Origin: Homalodisca vitripennis
Lineage: Eukaryota; Arthropoda; Insecta; Hemiptera; Cicadellidae
Length of the DNA: 64,000 nucleotides
Direction: 5' to 3'
NCBI RefSeq assembly: GCF_021130785.1
Contig: NW_025776800.1
Coordinates: forward strand, 1-64,000
Shown here in pieces: positions 11,457-24,427 of the stretch. How positions within the stretch are numbered: the first letter of the stretch is position 1; each line of letters opens with the position of its first letter. The notes beneath the pieces were generated by a model that was not told the DNA's origin, searched no databases, and saw nothing but the letters and a program-made list of their open reading frames with translations. A program made the translations under genes and the position numbers.

Positions 11457-12500
11457 AATGCTTACCTTGTTACAAGCGATTGATGGAGGCGTCACATTTC
11501 ATCGGTGCACTGCTTTAAATAATACTAATTGCTTACCTTACTATAGCAATTGATGAAGATATCATCATTGTTCGGTGCACGTTTTAGTCTTATTTCAATG
11601 CTTAACTTACTATAGCGATTGATGAAGATATCATCATTGTTCGGTGCACGTTTTAGTCCCAATTCAATGCTTAACTTACTGTAGCAATTGATGAAGATAT
11701 CATCATTGTTCGGTGCACGTTTTAGTCCCTTTTCAATGCTTAACTTACTATAGCGATTGATGAAGATATCATAATTGTTCGGTGCACGTTTTAGTCCCAT
11801 TTCAATGCTTAACTTACTATAGCGATTGATGAAGATATCATCATTGTACGGTGCAGATTTTAGTCCCATTTCAATGCTTAACTTACTATAGCGATTGATG
11901 AAGTTATCAATATTATTCGGTGCACGTTTTTAGTCCCATTTCAATGCTTAACTTACTATAGCGATTGATGAAGATATCATCATTGTTCGGTGCAGATATT
12001 AGTCCCATTTCAATGCTTAACTTACTATAGCGATTGATGAAGATATCATTATTGTTCGGTGCACGTTTTTAGTCCCATTTCAATGCTTAACTTACTATAG
12101 CGATTGATGAAGATATCATCATTGTTCGGTGCAGATATTAGTCCCATTTCAATGCTTAACTTACTATAGCGATTGATGAAGATATCATTATTGTTCGGTG
12201 CACGTTTTTAGTCCCATTTCAATGCTTAACTTACTATAGCGATTGATGAAGATATCATCATTGTTCGGTGCAGATTTTAGTCCCATTTCAATGCTTAACT
12301 TACTATAGCGATTGATGAAGATATCATCATTGTTCGGTGCAGATATTAGTCCCTTTTCAATGCTTAACTTACTATAGCGATTGATGAAGATATCATCATT
12401 GTTCGGTGCACGTTTTAGTACCGTTTCAATGATTAACTTACTATATCGGTTGATGGCGGTGTAATATTTGGTCGGTGCACAACTTAGTCTCATTCTGAAT
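11457..12500. repeat. 69-bp tandem satellite, about 15 units
   Basis: The unit contains CTTACTATAGCGATTGATG, then AAGATATCATCATTGTTCGG, and ends in a variable TGCACGTTTTAG or TGCAGATATTAG followed by TCCCATTTCAATG. The period is 69 bp, with some 70-bp units where the T run is longer. The first and last units are clearly more diverged than the central ones. In the middle (about 11900-12340) the CACGTTTTT and CAGATATT variants alternate, giving a dimer of about 139 bp. Because 69 is a multiple of three and the unit lacks a minus-strand stop, a 23-residue repeat frame stays open over several units. I read that as a by-product, not a gene. Confidence 0.95.
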
Positions 12501-15500
12501 GCTTACTATTCTGAAGTTTAAAGTCTACAGCTGTGAATTTCTGATGTAGTAGTAGGTTTGAGTCCACCAAAAATTAATAGTCTCCACCACGGAAGTTCAT
12601 CAAAATATTTTTAAAAAGAGAAACTCTGACTCTGGCTGTTGCAGTCTAATGAAATTTGGATTCTCGTTGTCTAAGAATTAGCTTAAAGCGGAATAAAATA
12701 AACTTGGGTCAGTCCTCTAAATTTAAATCTGTTCACAAACTCATTAAAATGGTTAAGAAGGATGAAGTCGTAAGCAACACAGATGGTAGTTCTCAACAGT
12801 GTTGTTGTTCACAGCTTTCTTGCTTGCGGTCTCTTGAATTTTAAACACTCATCACCATATTGGGTTAAGATAAATTTGGGAGTAAAAATATAAAGAAATT
12901 CTTCTTCATTTATAATTTTCATAATACCAAATTGTAATTTGTTGGTTCTACACTCATCTTAACAGCTCCTAAAAAGTCTTATTTTTAGTTTAGTTTTCAT
13001 TTTACAAATCTTATCCATAAAAATATACATTCATCACTGTTCAATCTGATGTTAACTATTAAATAACCACAAGGCGTTTATTATTTTGCTTGCAGTGCAG
13101 GAACTTTTATCCAACCATTACCAGGGAACGTATAAATTTACTGAAAAAGGTTATTAAAGAAAAAAAACTATTTTTTCTATTTTATAACGAGGATTTTAAA
13201 GCGTTGATCGATACAAATGCAGTAAATGTGTTGCATGCAGTAACAAGCAATATAAACGCTAATGTGGCGTTTCACCCGCAAAGCTCAAATACCCACAACA
13301 GTATTATGGGATGAAACGCTTTTTGGCACCGTTTATAGGGATTTACGGATAAATGTTTCTGAACTCAATATCCATGGGCAGGAACCGAGTTTTTATGAGT
13401 TGATGATTTTAAGCAAACATATCTGGTGACTTTTTGTGTAGAAATAATTACGTTGTAATATATATCTGGTGTTAGGTATTTCAGATAAGCAATAATTGCA
13501 TTCCAGGAATTCAACCAGATGCTGCAAACTCAATACTCAGTTCTCAGTCCCCAACCACTTGGGAACCGGGGTTATTAGTTTCTCTGTTCTTGAGTCAATA
13601 GCGTTTAATTGGTTTATCATATTTGACTTTGCTTTATTAACTTCAATGTGATGATTTAATTCAATATTTGATATTTGTTAATAAACGTAATAAAACACTT
13701 ACATAAAAAAAATAATATTTACATCATCTGCTGCAAACTATAGCATATAAATGGGAAGAAACAATACAAAGTAACAAAGACAATATATTAAAACGTTTTT
13801 ATTAATAATATTTTCTGAGTCCAGCTATTAAAATTTATATTTGAAAAACATTTTTGATTGGTTAAGAACATAGTTATATAAACTCTATTCTAGTATCCTG
13901 ATAAATTTTCACTCAAACTAGGGTTTCAGAACTGTAATTAAATGTGATTACATTTATCTGAATTTGACTCAGAAAATTTTAAATAAACTAATTCATAATA
14001 GACAATTAATTTCTTGAAGAAACATGTTAATTTATTCAAGTGGCGGTTAAAATCATGTTTATGTGTATTTAAAAGTTTTAAAATTGCTATGACACAGTGT
14101 AATTAATATATTATTGACATATTTGTTGATTGGAGAAAAATACATGTAAATAAAACTGTGCTGCTTTATAAGTTTAAAATAAGCTATTATTTTTACGCGT
14201 TATATCAAACCCCAGCTGGTGAATTTCCTCCGAGCGACTTTGCTCTTATTTGCTCTTATTATGCCGCCAAACTCAACACTTATTGTGGTGTAATTAATGA
14301 AATGTTTGACACAGGAAACGTTCACTGACTTCTGTTAATTCTATAGGCAATACAAAGTGGTAAACTGAGTATAAAATGGTAAGTAGTGAATTTGATATCA
14401 GGAATACGAATAAATTATTTACCCCTTATACTTAAATATAACAAAATTAATAACTTAAATTGTTGATCTAATTTAAACACATATAGAGCGCCTATTAAAG
14501 CGTTATAAAAGCAATCATCCGTAGATCAACAAGGTTTTAATGTCTGGTATAATTATGGGAACACTAGCTTTTTATTCAGTTCACCATTTCAAATCGAAGA
14601 GTAGTATTCCCCAATTCCTCGTAAATTAGGAACATGATGTCATCAGTTACCACGTAATTGGTACACGAGCGGTAATATCTCAAGTGTTGGGTGATAAAAC
14701 ATGGTCTATGTTAACCCAATTGGCTTTTCATTCTGTTTAACACTATCAATGTTCCCATTGGAAATTATAATACACATTTCAATGAGAATTTACAACAATA
14801 CAGTAAAGATATTTTATTTTATAATATACAAATTCGCATGTAAAGAATAGAAAATACTTAAAACCCAAAAACACCATATTTTCATAATAAAATATATTTG
14901 TTTACATAGTTAAATTCTTGATCAACGAATGACCATGTACTCATTACTCACAAAATTTAAGATTGGCTGCTAGGTCTAGAATGTGCTGGTTCTAAACATC
15001 TTTGTCGTTTCAATTACACCCTCGAGATAACTTTTCAAGGTTAACGTCACGTTTTAAATATACTACTTTTTATATTATTGTGCCTTTCACCAATATTTAT
15101 GAATAAATTACTAATTTAACATCTAGAGGAATCAGGAGGAGCGTGAGAAGTTTGGTCCCCCCAGGAAATATTGAAATACTCCATGTTCTTCCTTGAAAGT
15201 GGGCAATGCAGACTGAAATAAAAAATCTCGAAGCCACTAGTGGAGTCCTTAGAGAGGTTTATAGACTTAATAAAGAAAAAAGTGTAAATGGAGGGAAAAG
15301 TCTAACAAGAAACCAGGGTAGAGGAACGAAAATTTTGCTGTAGACAGTGTAACTAGTTTTAGGAGAAGAATTAGAAATGTTATCAGTAAAAATGTATAGT
15401 AGAAATGATCCGACATAAAAGAAAAGGAATTGGGAAGTTAGGACACATAAAAAACACTTCACTAAACAAACTGTGTTTGGACTAAATATGACAAGCATTA

Positions 15501-16273
15501 ACATCATAAGGAACTAGGATGTACAGAAGAAATGAGAGCGAAAGGGTAGAAAGCTACTGCAGAATGACCAATATAAAAATACCAATAATTGTCCATTTAA
15601 ATACTCATACATTAAAAACTCTATTGGAACCTTCCGTAACAGGTTTTTATTGTTGTTAGTTTATTGGAATTTTTAATACTGTTTAGATACAATGTACGCG
15701 TACGCTATTTCAGGTGTCCCATAACTGTCTTCCCAGTTTGCATGCACAATTTCAATTCGCAGTATGTGTTCAAATGTTACAAGTGAAAATGTACTCAGTT
15801 TGTATACAAACTTATTTATTTTGTGATTTTTCGTTGCCACCATGTCTACTTATATACCAATGTGAAAATTTTCTTTACCACCCAGCCAAACGTCATAGTG
15901 AAAAATGCACCAATTATCAAGCTGGAATTTCTTGTATATAATTGAAGCTTGAGCCGGTTCAATACCTATATCTCCCCGGCTCATGTGTGTTTTATATAGT
16001 GTATGTGTGTGTGGTTTATTGGCTGCAGAGCCCACTGACCTTTTGAAGGCGTTTGGCCTTTCCGGTAGAGTGGTAGAGTGGTAGAGACTCCGAGCCGTGG
16101 TGTACAAGTTAGGAGTAGCTCCAGTTTAATATTTTGTTTAATTAAGTGTTTGTTAGTTTTGCTGAGCTGTTCTCCTTCTGACATGTGCGGCTAAGTTTAC
16201 GGCCCCTCACTGATGAGTAAGTTTTGCTTTCTTTTAAATTTTAGTGATTATTTTTATTTTTTAAACTGTGAAG
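12501..16273. other. AT-rich non-coding stretch
   Basis: No gene was recognised. The part next to the LTR element (about 15950-16273) is richer in G and contains a triple GTAGAGTGG-type micro-repeat near 16065-16085. If the LTR element is removed, 16273 joins directly to 26372 after one copy of GAAG, so this stretch and the T-rich DNA right of 26367 were once continuous. Confidence 0.55.
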
Positions 16274-16753
16274 TGTAAGCCCTCCGATATTAGCCAGAGA
16301 GGCTCATGGTTAATAAAAGGGATAGCGTTTTGCTGCCACCACCCTAGCTCGTAGGGAAATTTAGAATAGTGGTTGAGAAGGGTCTTGAAATAATTTACTC
16401 ACGTTTCTCCTTTGTTTGAGTCCCAATCTATATTCAAAATGCACTAAAACACTCGTAGGCGCACCCAAACTACTATATGTGTACCGGTGTGTTCGCATCT
16501 CACTCCACCAAAATAGACTTACTTCACACACTCTACATTGCCAATCCCTCCGCCTACCTCCGAGCCCTCAACTCGACTCCCGACTCGTGCTGACGAGTGC
16601 TGACCCTTGCATTTCCTCAGCACGGCCAGTCACCTCACATCACGCGGTTAAAGGGACTTGGGTTAGTCCAGTTAATTTACACACTGTGTAATTACTAAAA
16701 ATACCATCTAAAAAATTACTATATTAAAATAGTAGTGTGGCGTGCGCGCTACA
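16274..16753 (-). repeat. 3' LTR of the errantivirus-type element
   Basis: 480 bp, with TG...CA termini on both strands. It aligns end to end with 25891-26367. The only differences are seven single-base changes in homopolymer length and there are no substitutions. It is the 3' LTR because env and a polypurine tract adjoin it on the higher-coordinate side. Confidence 0.95.
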
Positions 16754-16766
16754 TCACTCTCCCTTT
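16754..16766 (-). promoter_or_regulatory. Polypurine tract (second-strand primer)
   Basis: On the minus strand the bases directly before the 3' LTR read AAAGGGAGAGTGA. A purine run abutting the 3' LTR is where plus-strand DNA synthesis starts in LTR elements. Position and composition both fit. Confidence 0.8.
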
Positions 16767-17109
16767 CAGGAAAGATGGATCATACAGAATTTTCATGGTG
16801 ATACATCTTAGATTCTCAGAATATAACAAACATTTACAATACTTCAAAAAAAAAATGTATAGGATAACATTTTACATTACATCATTTTTTCACAACTTAA
16901 AAGGACAAAATAGTATTTTAGGCTGCGTAAGTTCTTATAATCTACAATTTAATTCTACTTGACATTGACAAATCACTTAAGATATATGTCCTCCTAACTA
17001 CATTACATTTCTTGAGCTTGGCAAGTCCCCACATATTTATAACAAATATAGTCTTTGCAACACTGACCTGACTGGTTCAGCACTACAATGAATTTCACAA
17101 TACCGTACT

Positions 17110-19018
17110 TCAAGGCGGGCTTGGTGTATTGAATTGAACAAAGGAAGACTCCTGAATAATTTCTGCGAGCGGAGTTCCATGTTCTACTCGAATGGTTGGG
17201 GCTTGCCGCTCAGCAACTGAGGACATCCTCGCACAGGTTGGCATTTTCCTGTGACAAAACAAAACTACGCAAAGTACACTATTCAAAATGAACAAAATAA
17301 ACATTGAAACTATGATAATGTAGAAATAGTTCAGTGGGGTTTCTATACTTTCTTTGATACTAGGGTACAAAACATGTGTATCATTTAAAAGCTTGTTAAG
17401 GTCTAGTTCTATGTGATTATCTTTAAGATTGTCCTTGACTTTTTGCATTGTTTCAAATAACAAGCTACTGTTTTTAAAGATTAGATTTTCTTCGTGAGAT
17501 AGCAACAAATTAATCTTTGGGATGTGCAAATGGTTAATGTCAAATTTATATTTTATATTTCCTTGAGTCCTCGAGAATAACTTATTATATTTACCAAAGA
17601 TAGCGCAACTTGAAGCCTGTTTTAATATTCCAGACTTGTTTAAAGTTAATTCTAAATAACCTAGATGTGGTGGAGAGATAACTGAGTTTTCTCCATCAGA
17701 ACTCCTCATACAGTTAAGTATGACTTTATATGGTTCCTTTAGGCTATAGATCCAATCATTGCCGTTTTGGATCCATACAGGTGAAGTTACATTTATGGTT
17801 AAGGTTCGTGAACATTTTTCTGTGACTAGGTTAGATCCCATGAATAGAGCGAATATACAATCATTAACGCTATGATGCAATACATTTATAGAGTTAGGAC
17901 ACAAATAAAAAATGACTTAGTCTACACTGACTTAGTGTGTTTAAAATCCGATAGGTGCATAATACTGTCTCTCTTTGGAGATCAACAAATAATCAACTTG
18001 TACATTCCATTTTAACCAATGTTGAAGGTTTGTTTGGTACAATGGAATAACTTCTACTTTATAAAGTTCAAGACGTCTGTCCTTGCGAACTTAAAGGTAC
18101 AGTTACGATCAATCTAATTCCTGTCTTGGTGGCTAAAGCATGAGCAGTGCAAAAGGTGTAATACATAAACACGTCTTCTTCATTAACTGGTATAATTAGT
18201 TTCAAATGACGAGGTATGACTTTTCCTATGTCAAGCAATATGTTTACAAACTCATGGGGTGGTAGTAATTTGCTGCTTATTCTACCTGTGTTTTACTAAT
18301 TCTAAAGCTTGCCTAAACTCAACAATTCTTAACTTTGCTTCATCTATGGTTTGACCTAAATGACGTGCTAGACTGACAGATTTTAAAATGTTTTGTTAAT
18401 GAACGATGTAGCATAATGTTTTCTTGTTCGAATCCTTGGAGTGAAGTGATTAACATGCTATTTGAATGAGTAAGTTTAGTCATTATCTCTGATATGGCTT
18501 TAGTATTTGTTACCATCTTTTCATTCATGTCTTTCATTAAGGTGATTTGGTTTTCTCTAGAACTCAACAGTGATCCGCTAATCTTTTTTATCTCTTCAAC
18601 TTTACTATTAACTTGTTCCATATCTTCGCTAGTGGGCACACCAAACAACCATTTCAATGCATATCCTCCTGCATCAACTAGTCCTCGCTTGGAGCGTTCT
18701 GTAGGTAGAAGTCTAAATAAGTCACTTACATCGGATTCATACTGGTCTATCCCGGTCTTAATTCTACTATATTCGAAAGCAAAGTCCTCATCCCACACAT
18801 TTACACTAGTGTTCGTATAATAAACTAAGTCTGTGCACAATGTCTTAAGTGACTCAAGTTCGTCTCTTATTTCTATCATATTAAAATCTAATACAATCTT
18901 CCATTCATCCTCGGAAATAATTGTGTCATGAAGTTTCTTGAAAACGATTCCCTGTGTCATTTCATTCTCTGCCATTCCTGTCTCGACAAAGAGTAACAAG
19001 TATTCCTGAAATCATCAT
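17110..19018 (-). CDS. env: Env-like fusion glycoprotein (frame-interrupted as given)
   Basis: Predicted envelope glycoprotein of the element. The start chosen is the first ATG (19016-19018) before a short hydrophobic stretch; in this group env is normally made from a spliced RNA, so the true start could differ. A basic furin-type site RSKR followed by GLVDAGG lies at about 18676-18696, and the KWLFG that follows is typical of insect errantivirus and baculovirus F-type fusion proteins. After it come a helical heptad-like region and, near the C terminus, one strongly hydrophobic segment (about 17270-17335) with a short cytoplasmic tail. The middle part (17905-18340) is readable only across frame breaks. 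About four breaks occur in 1.9 kb. It could mediate cell-to-cell spread, but function is not shown. Confidence 0.85.
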
Positions 19019-19505
19019 TTAGATCCTAATAATTGTTTACTTCATGAATATCCTGACTTATTCGAATTTATTTTATTACGTACAGCTTGATCTTATGTTT
19101 CTTATCTTAACCTGCGTAGATATAACTTCTTTCCTTATAGTGTACTCAATCACACATTTGAATTGTTTGGATCCTTTAATTTGGCTTTTATTCACACACC
19201 TTGCATACCCATTCATCAACATTCGTTTCACAGTCATACAACATTCATACTCACGCATACAACCCATTCAATTCGGAGTAACTATTGCATTCTACTTTGT
19301 ACGTGGTACTCTAAAACATCTTTTACTTACACATCAGACAAGAAGCATAACATACTAACGAGGAATATTTTTAGTGTATCATATAACATCCTCAAATAAC
19401 AAACAATACATAATTATTCAATACATTGCGTTTACTTTTAACTACTAAATAAACGATGCAATACACGTTCACTGTCATAACAATATGTATATACATTCCT
19501 ATTAT

Positions 19506-22500
19506 TTAATAAACTTCATAGTCTTTGAATCTACACGGTTTTCTTCTATCTCTTATGGATCTAAAAGGGCCTGGTCCGCTCTTCTGCGGTTCCTGGGCTT
19601 GGTTCTCTCCTGTCTTGTTCTTCATTTTGTCCGGCTACTCTATTGAATGCCTCTTCATGGTCTTCGGTCTCTTCAATGATTTCTTCCTGTTCTTCTTCTT
19701 CTGCTACCTGAGCAGCTTTTGGATCATTTTGGCTACTTCCCTTGTTCTTGCAACTTAAACTCGGTGACAGGTTTTACTCGATTCACATGTACAGTTACAT
19801 TCTTCCTTTTTAATTCGGAGTAACGACATTCAAATCTGATATAACCTTGACAATTGTGTATGGACCTTTCCATGGTCTAGACAACTTCTTCACTCTTCCT
19901 TTTTTCACTTGGGGCACGTGAAGGTATACTCGTTGGCCCTCCTCAAATTTATTTAGCTTAGAATTCTTGTCGTATTGTCTCTTTTGCTGGGTTCTTGCAT
20001 GGTCTTGGCATTGTTGAGGACAAATTCCTTACGGCATTCAACTTCATCTTAAGATCTTCGACATAATCAGGGTAACCACATCATCTTCTTCTGTGATCAA
20101 TAGATCATCTTCTAAGGGAGTCTTCATCTCTCTTCCAAAGACTAGCTCAAAAGGAGAAAATCCTGTTGAATCATGCACTTGAGAGTTTATAAGCCATATT
20201 TACCATTGGTAGGAGCTCGTCCCAGTCTGTTTGATTTCGGTTGACATAATGACTTAGCATCTTGGGTATGGATCTATGAACTCTTTCTGTTCTACCATTG
20301 CTCATGGGATGATATGCGGTGGTTTGAAGTTTTCTTTATTCTTAGTAGAGCACACATGCTTTTCATTATTTCGGATGTGAAATTTTGAGCCTTGATCAGT
20401 AATTAATTCACAGGGTACTCCCATCTTCGTAATGACTCTCTGCACAAGTGCTCGGGCTATTGTTTCTGCAGTTTGGTCTGGCAATGCAATAAACTCTCCG
20501 TACCTTGTAAAATGATCTATAACTGTCAGTATGTATTTGTTTTTGGAGCTTGTTAGGGGTAATGGGCCAACAATGTCACACGAAATCCGGTATCCAAATT
20601 CTGTACTTTCTTGAAATTTACCTAAAGGTGCTTTAGTTTTTCCGTAATCCATTCTTTTATTGCATGGATCACATGCTCTGATAAAGGAGACAACATCTAA
20701 TTTCATTTTCGGCCAATAAAACTTTTCTTGGATTCTTAACATCGTCTTCTTGATACCTCCATGACCTGCTGTCGGGATATCATGGTGTAAACGAATAACC
20801 TTCTCTCTTAAACCGTCTTGGAACGACTATCAGTTGTCTGTCCTGCCTCTTTATATAGATGACTCCTTGTGGACTTGTTTTGAACTGAGGGTATTTTTTC
20901 AATCTCTGGCACTCTTCATCCTTACATTGATTTTCTTTAATGCTGTCCACATCCAATATAGGTAGACTTTCCACAGTATTCTTGCACACAATTCTGCTCA
21001 GACAATCAGCGTTTTGATTTTTTATCCCTGGTTTATGGAATACCTTGTAGTCATATTCAGCCAATTTCAGTGCCCATCTAGTGAGTCTACTCGAAGGATC
21101 TTTTAGCGACAGCAGCCATCTGATTGCGCTGTGATCAGTATACAAGGAGAATGATCGTCCGTACAGGTAGCATCGGAAATACTTTACTGCCCATACAACT
21201 GCTAAAAGTTCTTTTTCTGTTACTGTATAATTCTGCTCAGCAGAGTTTAACTGTCTTGACGCATAGGCGATAGGGTGTTCTATTCCATTAATCACTTGTC
21301 CTAATACTGCGCCAAGTGCAACATTACTTGCATCAGTGCTTAAGACGAATTCCTTGGAGAAATTTGGATACACTAATAAAGGTTCAGTTACAAGGATGGT
21401 CTTCAATTTTTCAAATGATGTTTCCGCTTCTTCGTTCCACTCAAACTTTTGGTCTTTTTTGGTTAATTTTGTCAGAGGTTTAGCGATGTCGGCAAATTTC
21501 GGTACATGCCTCCTATAGTAACTACATAGTCCTATAAATCCACGAAGTTCCTTTTCATTCTTGGGTCTTGGAAAATTTTTTGACAGCTTCAATCTTATTC
21601 TGACATGGTTTGATTCCATCTCTCGATACAACATGGCCTAGGAAGTTAATTTCAGACTTTGCTATTTGGCATTTCTTCAACTGGATACTCAAATTTACCT
21701 CTTGAAATCTCTCTAGAACTTCACTAAGATCTTTAGCGTGCTGATCAATACTCGAACTGAAGATTAGGATATCATCCATGTAGGGCAAACATGCTTTTCC
21801 TTTCAGACCTGTGAGAGTAGTATCAACCAATCGTTGAAATACAGAAGGAGAATTGATCAATCCCATTGGCATGCGTGTATATTCATAATGACCATCAGGA
21901 GTACTGAAGGCCGTCTTCTCTTGACTTTCAGGGTGCATTTTTACCTGATAGAAACCTGAATTCAGATCCAGTGCCGAGAAGTACTGACTGCCTCCTAACA
22001 TGTCTAAAGTTTCATGTATATCTGGAAGGGGATATATTTCCGGAACTGTAATTTTATTGAGTTCCCGATAGTCTACACATAGACGATAACTGATGGGTAC
22101 CATCAGAGCCTGCTTTTCTTGGGGACAATGATTACCGGTGCTGACCATGGGGAAGTACTGGGTACAATTACACCTTTATCTAATTGTTCTTGTATCAAAT
22201 TTTGTAGAGTACCTCTCTGTGATTGTGGCACTCTGTAAGGTTTCTTATTGGATCGGAGGAATGTTGGCTCGTGTTGATTTTGTGAGTAACTAAAGAAGTA
22301 CACCCCAAATTCTCTATTCCTCCTAAGCTAAATAGACGCTTGTAGCGTTGGAGAACATTTTTTAATTTATTTTGGTCTTCAGTTGGGAGGTGCTTTAATT
22401 TTTTCTTCAAGTTTTCCATTGATTTCCTCTGTCCTATTTTGTGTTAGATTTACTCGTTTCCATGCTCCTTTATTTGCTTCACTGTGTGGCTCTTCTATTT

Positions 22501-23354
22501 TGCAGAGCAGCGTATTCTTGTATATCACTAAATTTTCAGAGGTGATATTTATGATTTTGGTCCAACACATTCCTTTATTCACTTTTGAAAGGCTTCTAGC
22601 GACATTGATGCCATGAACTTTTACTAACGCTGGTTCTGTAATTACTGTTTTTCCTTCCATTTGTTCCATTTGATCCTTTTTGTTTTTGCTTAATTTTACT
22701 TGAATAAGCATTTCTGAACGGGCAGGCACGTTGATGTTTGTGCGACTATACGCTAAAATGTCAGGTATTTCTTCCTTCAGGATTTGTTTTGGTGGATTAA
22801 GGTTTGTTGAACTTGTTTCGTGGGAACATTGAACAATGCCAATGCCACTTCTCCTGCTTCGAGTTACAGGGGATTCTCTTTCATGGAAACTGCATGCTAT
22901 CTTGTTTCCAATACTCAGAGACTTATTCTCAAGGTCAATCACAGCCTTTTTTCGTTTCAAAACATCGTATCCTAGGATAGCAATATAATCTTCAGGGAGA
23001 TCTGTTGCTACGAAGTCACATTTTAAATCAAGTAACTCCAGTTGCAAGGTCTCTGTTACAGTGCCGTTAAACGTTCATAACAGCACCAGGTGATACCTCG
23101 TATTTGGATTTCAGTTGGAGTTAGCTTGTTCTGAGCCATTGTCCTATCGATCAGTGATGCTTGTGCTCCTGTATCGATTACAATGAGACCGTTCACTCCT
23201 CCTATGCACCCTTGTACAATTAATTCACTCACATTTTCTTGTGTCAAAGTGGCAACAGCTTTGAAATTCAACTTCGCCTGTCTGAGTCCCGTGTGGTTCA
23301 GATTTAATGATTTCTGAGGTTCCCAGCGGCGTGCCTGGGTCCCTCGTTTGTGGT
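19506..23354 (-). CDS. pol: Pol polyprotein: protease, RT, RNase H, integrase (frame-interrupted)
   Basis: Domains in order: aspartic protease with active site DTGA (23164-23175) and the later ILGYDVL; a linker of about 220 residues; RT with ALDLNSGFYQVKMH, MPMGLINSPSVFQRL and catalytic YMDD (21771-21782); RNase H with LSTDASNVALG, TEKELLAVVWA and YTDHSAIRWLL (about 21355-21110); integrase with a His-His-Cys-Cys finger (HH region about 20790, CDPC about 20665), DIVGPLP and ITDQGSKF for the two aspartates, and the glutamate in NGRTERVHR (about 20245-20270). An acidic, glutamate-rich tail follows to a stop at 19506-19508. About eight frame breaks separate the blocks, but all catalytic motifs are present, unlike an old, decayed copy. 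Pol processes the polyprotein, copies RNA to DNA and integrates it. Confidence 0.92.
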
Positions 23355-24427
23355 TTAACGTGTTCGAAGCTGATCCACGTCCTCCATGCTGATTACCCTC
23401 TGCTCCTGAAGGTTTCCTCCTCTAGCTGCGCCTCTTCCTAATGCTGTATTTCTCATACCCCAACAATTGTTTGCTGTGTGTCCAGGTTTTCGGCAATTTT
23501 TCACAATAATAGGTAGTTGTTTCACTTTTACTTCTACAATCCCTCTCTTTGTGACCTTTCTTCTTACATGTATAACATACAATATCTACTCGCCTGGATT
23601 GGCATTCTCTGGCTTTATGGCCTGGTTTCCCACAAGTGTAACACGTAGTATCGGTGATCGTTCCAAAAACTCGCCTTGTCTTCTCCTCAAATTCGGATGG
23701 TCTTTTCTCTAAGTTGTTTAGAGCTATCGCCGTGGTTACAGCTTCTCTGAATGTTTTAGGGAACTTGATCCTGGTCTGCCGTCCTATTTCACCATTTAAT
23801 CCTCTTACAAAGGCATCCATGGCTCTTCTATCGGCCTCTTCTCTCAGAATTTGGTTTGCTTCAGCGTTGTTTGTAACTCTTAGAGTTTTATCACTGACCC
23901 TTTTTACTCGGTCAGAGAACTGCTCAATAGTTTCTCCTCTGTTTTGTCGTATGCTAGCCAATTGCTCGAAGTAGTAATGATCTGGTAGGCTATCGCCGAA
24001 TCTTTCCATAAAAAGCAGCTTTTATTTCTTCTAAAGTTTGTTGAGTTTTTACATTTTTCGTCTGACTTTGCAAACTGTAGAGCACTGCCTGTTAGTTTAA
24101 GTTTTAAAACTTGAAGTTTTTGAGCTTCACTCCAATTGCTGAGCTCTCCAATTCCTTCGATGTTGTCAAAGAAGGGGGCGACTAGATCTGCTTTCTCTCC
24201 TCCATCGTAATGGGCTATACTTGAGACAAGCTCAAATGACGGCTTGCTGTCTGCAAGGGTCATGTCCATCGGGTACGGAGATGTTTCAGTTTTGTTCACC
24301 GCGGAGGTAGAAGCGTTGGCTAACGTTTCATTCTTAGTGTTACTTGAAGCGACCTCACTTTATTCGATATGGCATCAAAGGCGTCTTGGACCTCAACGGT
24401 CTTCCCTTCTAGGTGTACAGTGCCCAT
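23355..24427 (-). CDS. gag: Gag structural protein with three zinc knuckles (frame-interrupted)
   Basis: The start chosen is the ATG at 24425-24427, the first after the long leader. An N-terminal capsid-like part of about 250 residues contains FRRNKSCF and the motif IEQFSDRVKRVSDKTL. Three CCHC knuckles follow: CYTCGKPGHKAREC (about 23600-23645), CYTCKKKGHKERDC (about 23545-23585) and, across a frame break near 23505, a third ending in CRKPGHTANNC. The stop is at 23355-23357. Three knuckles are more than the usual one or two in Gypsy-type Gag. Gag coats and packages the RNA. Three frame breaks (near 24355, 24005 and 23505) interrupt it as given. Confidence 0.9.

Noticed and set aside
11525..12493. 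Minus-strand repeat proteins of about 100-114 residues
   Set aside because: They are translations of the 69-bp satellite. The frame is open because the period is a multiple of three.
11457..12500. CRISPR-like array
   Set aside because: The whole unit repeats, with no unique spacers, and the context is eukaryotic.
15945..16110. SINE or tRNA remnant suggested by GGTTCAATACC and GTAGAGTGG repeats
   Set aside because: The A-like and B-like boxes are in the wrong order and spacing.
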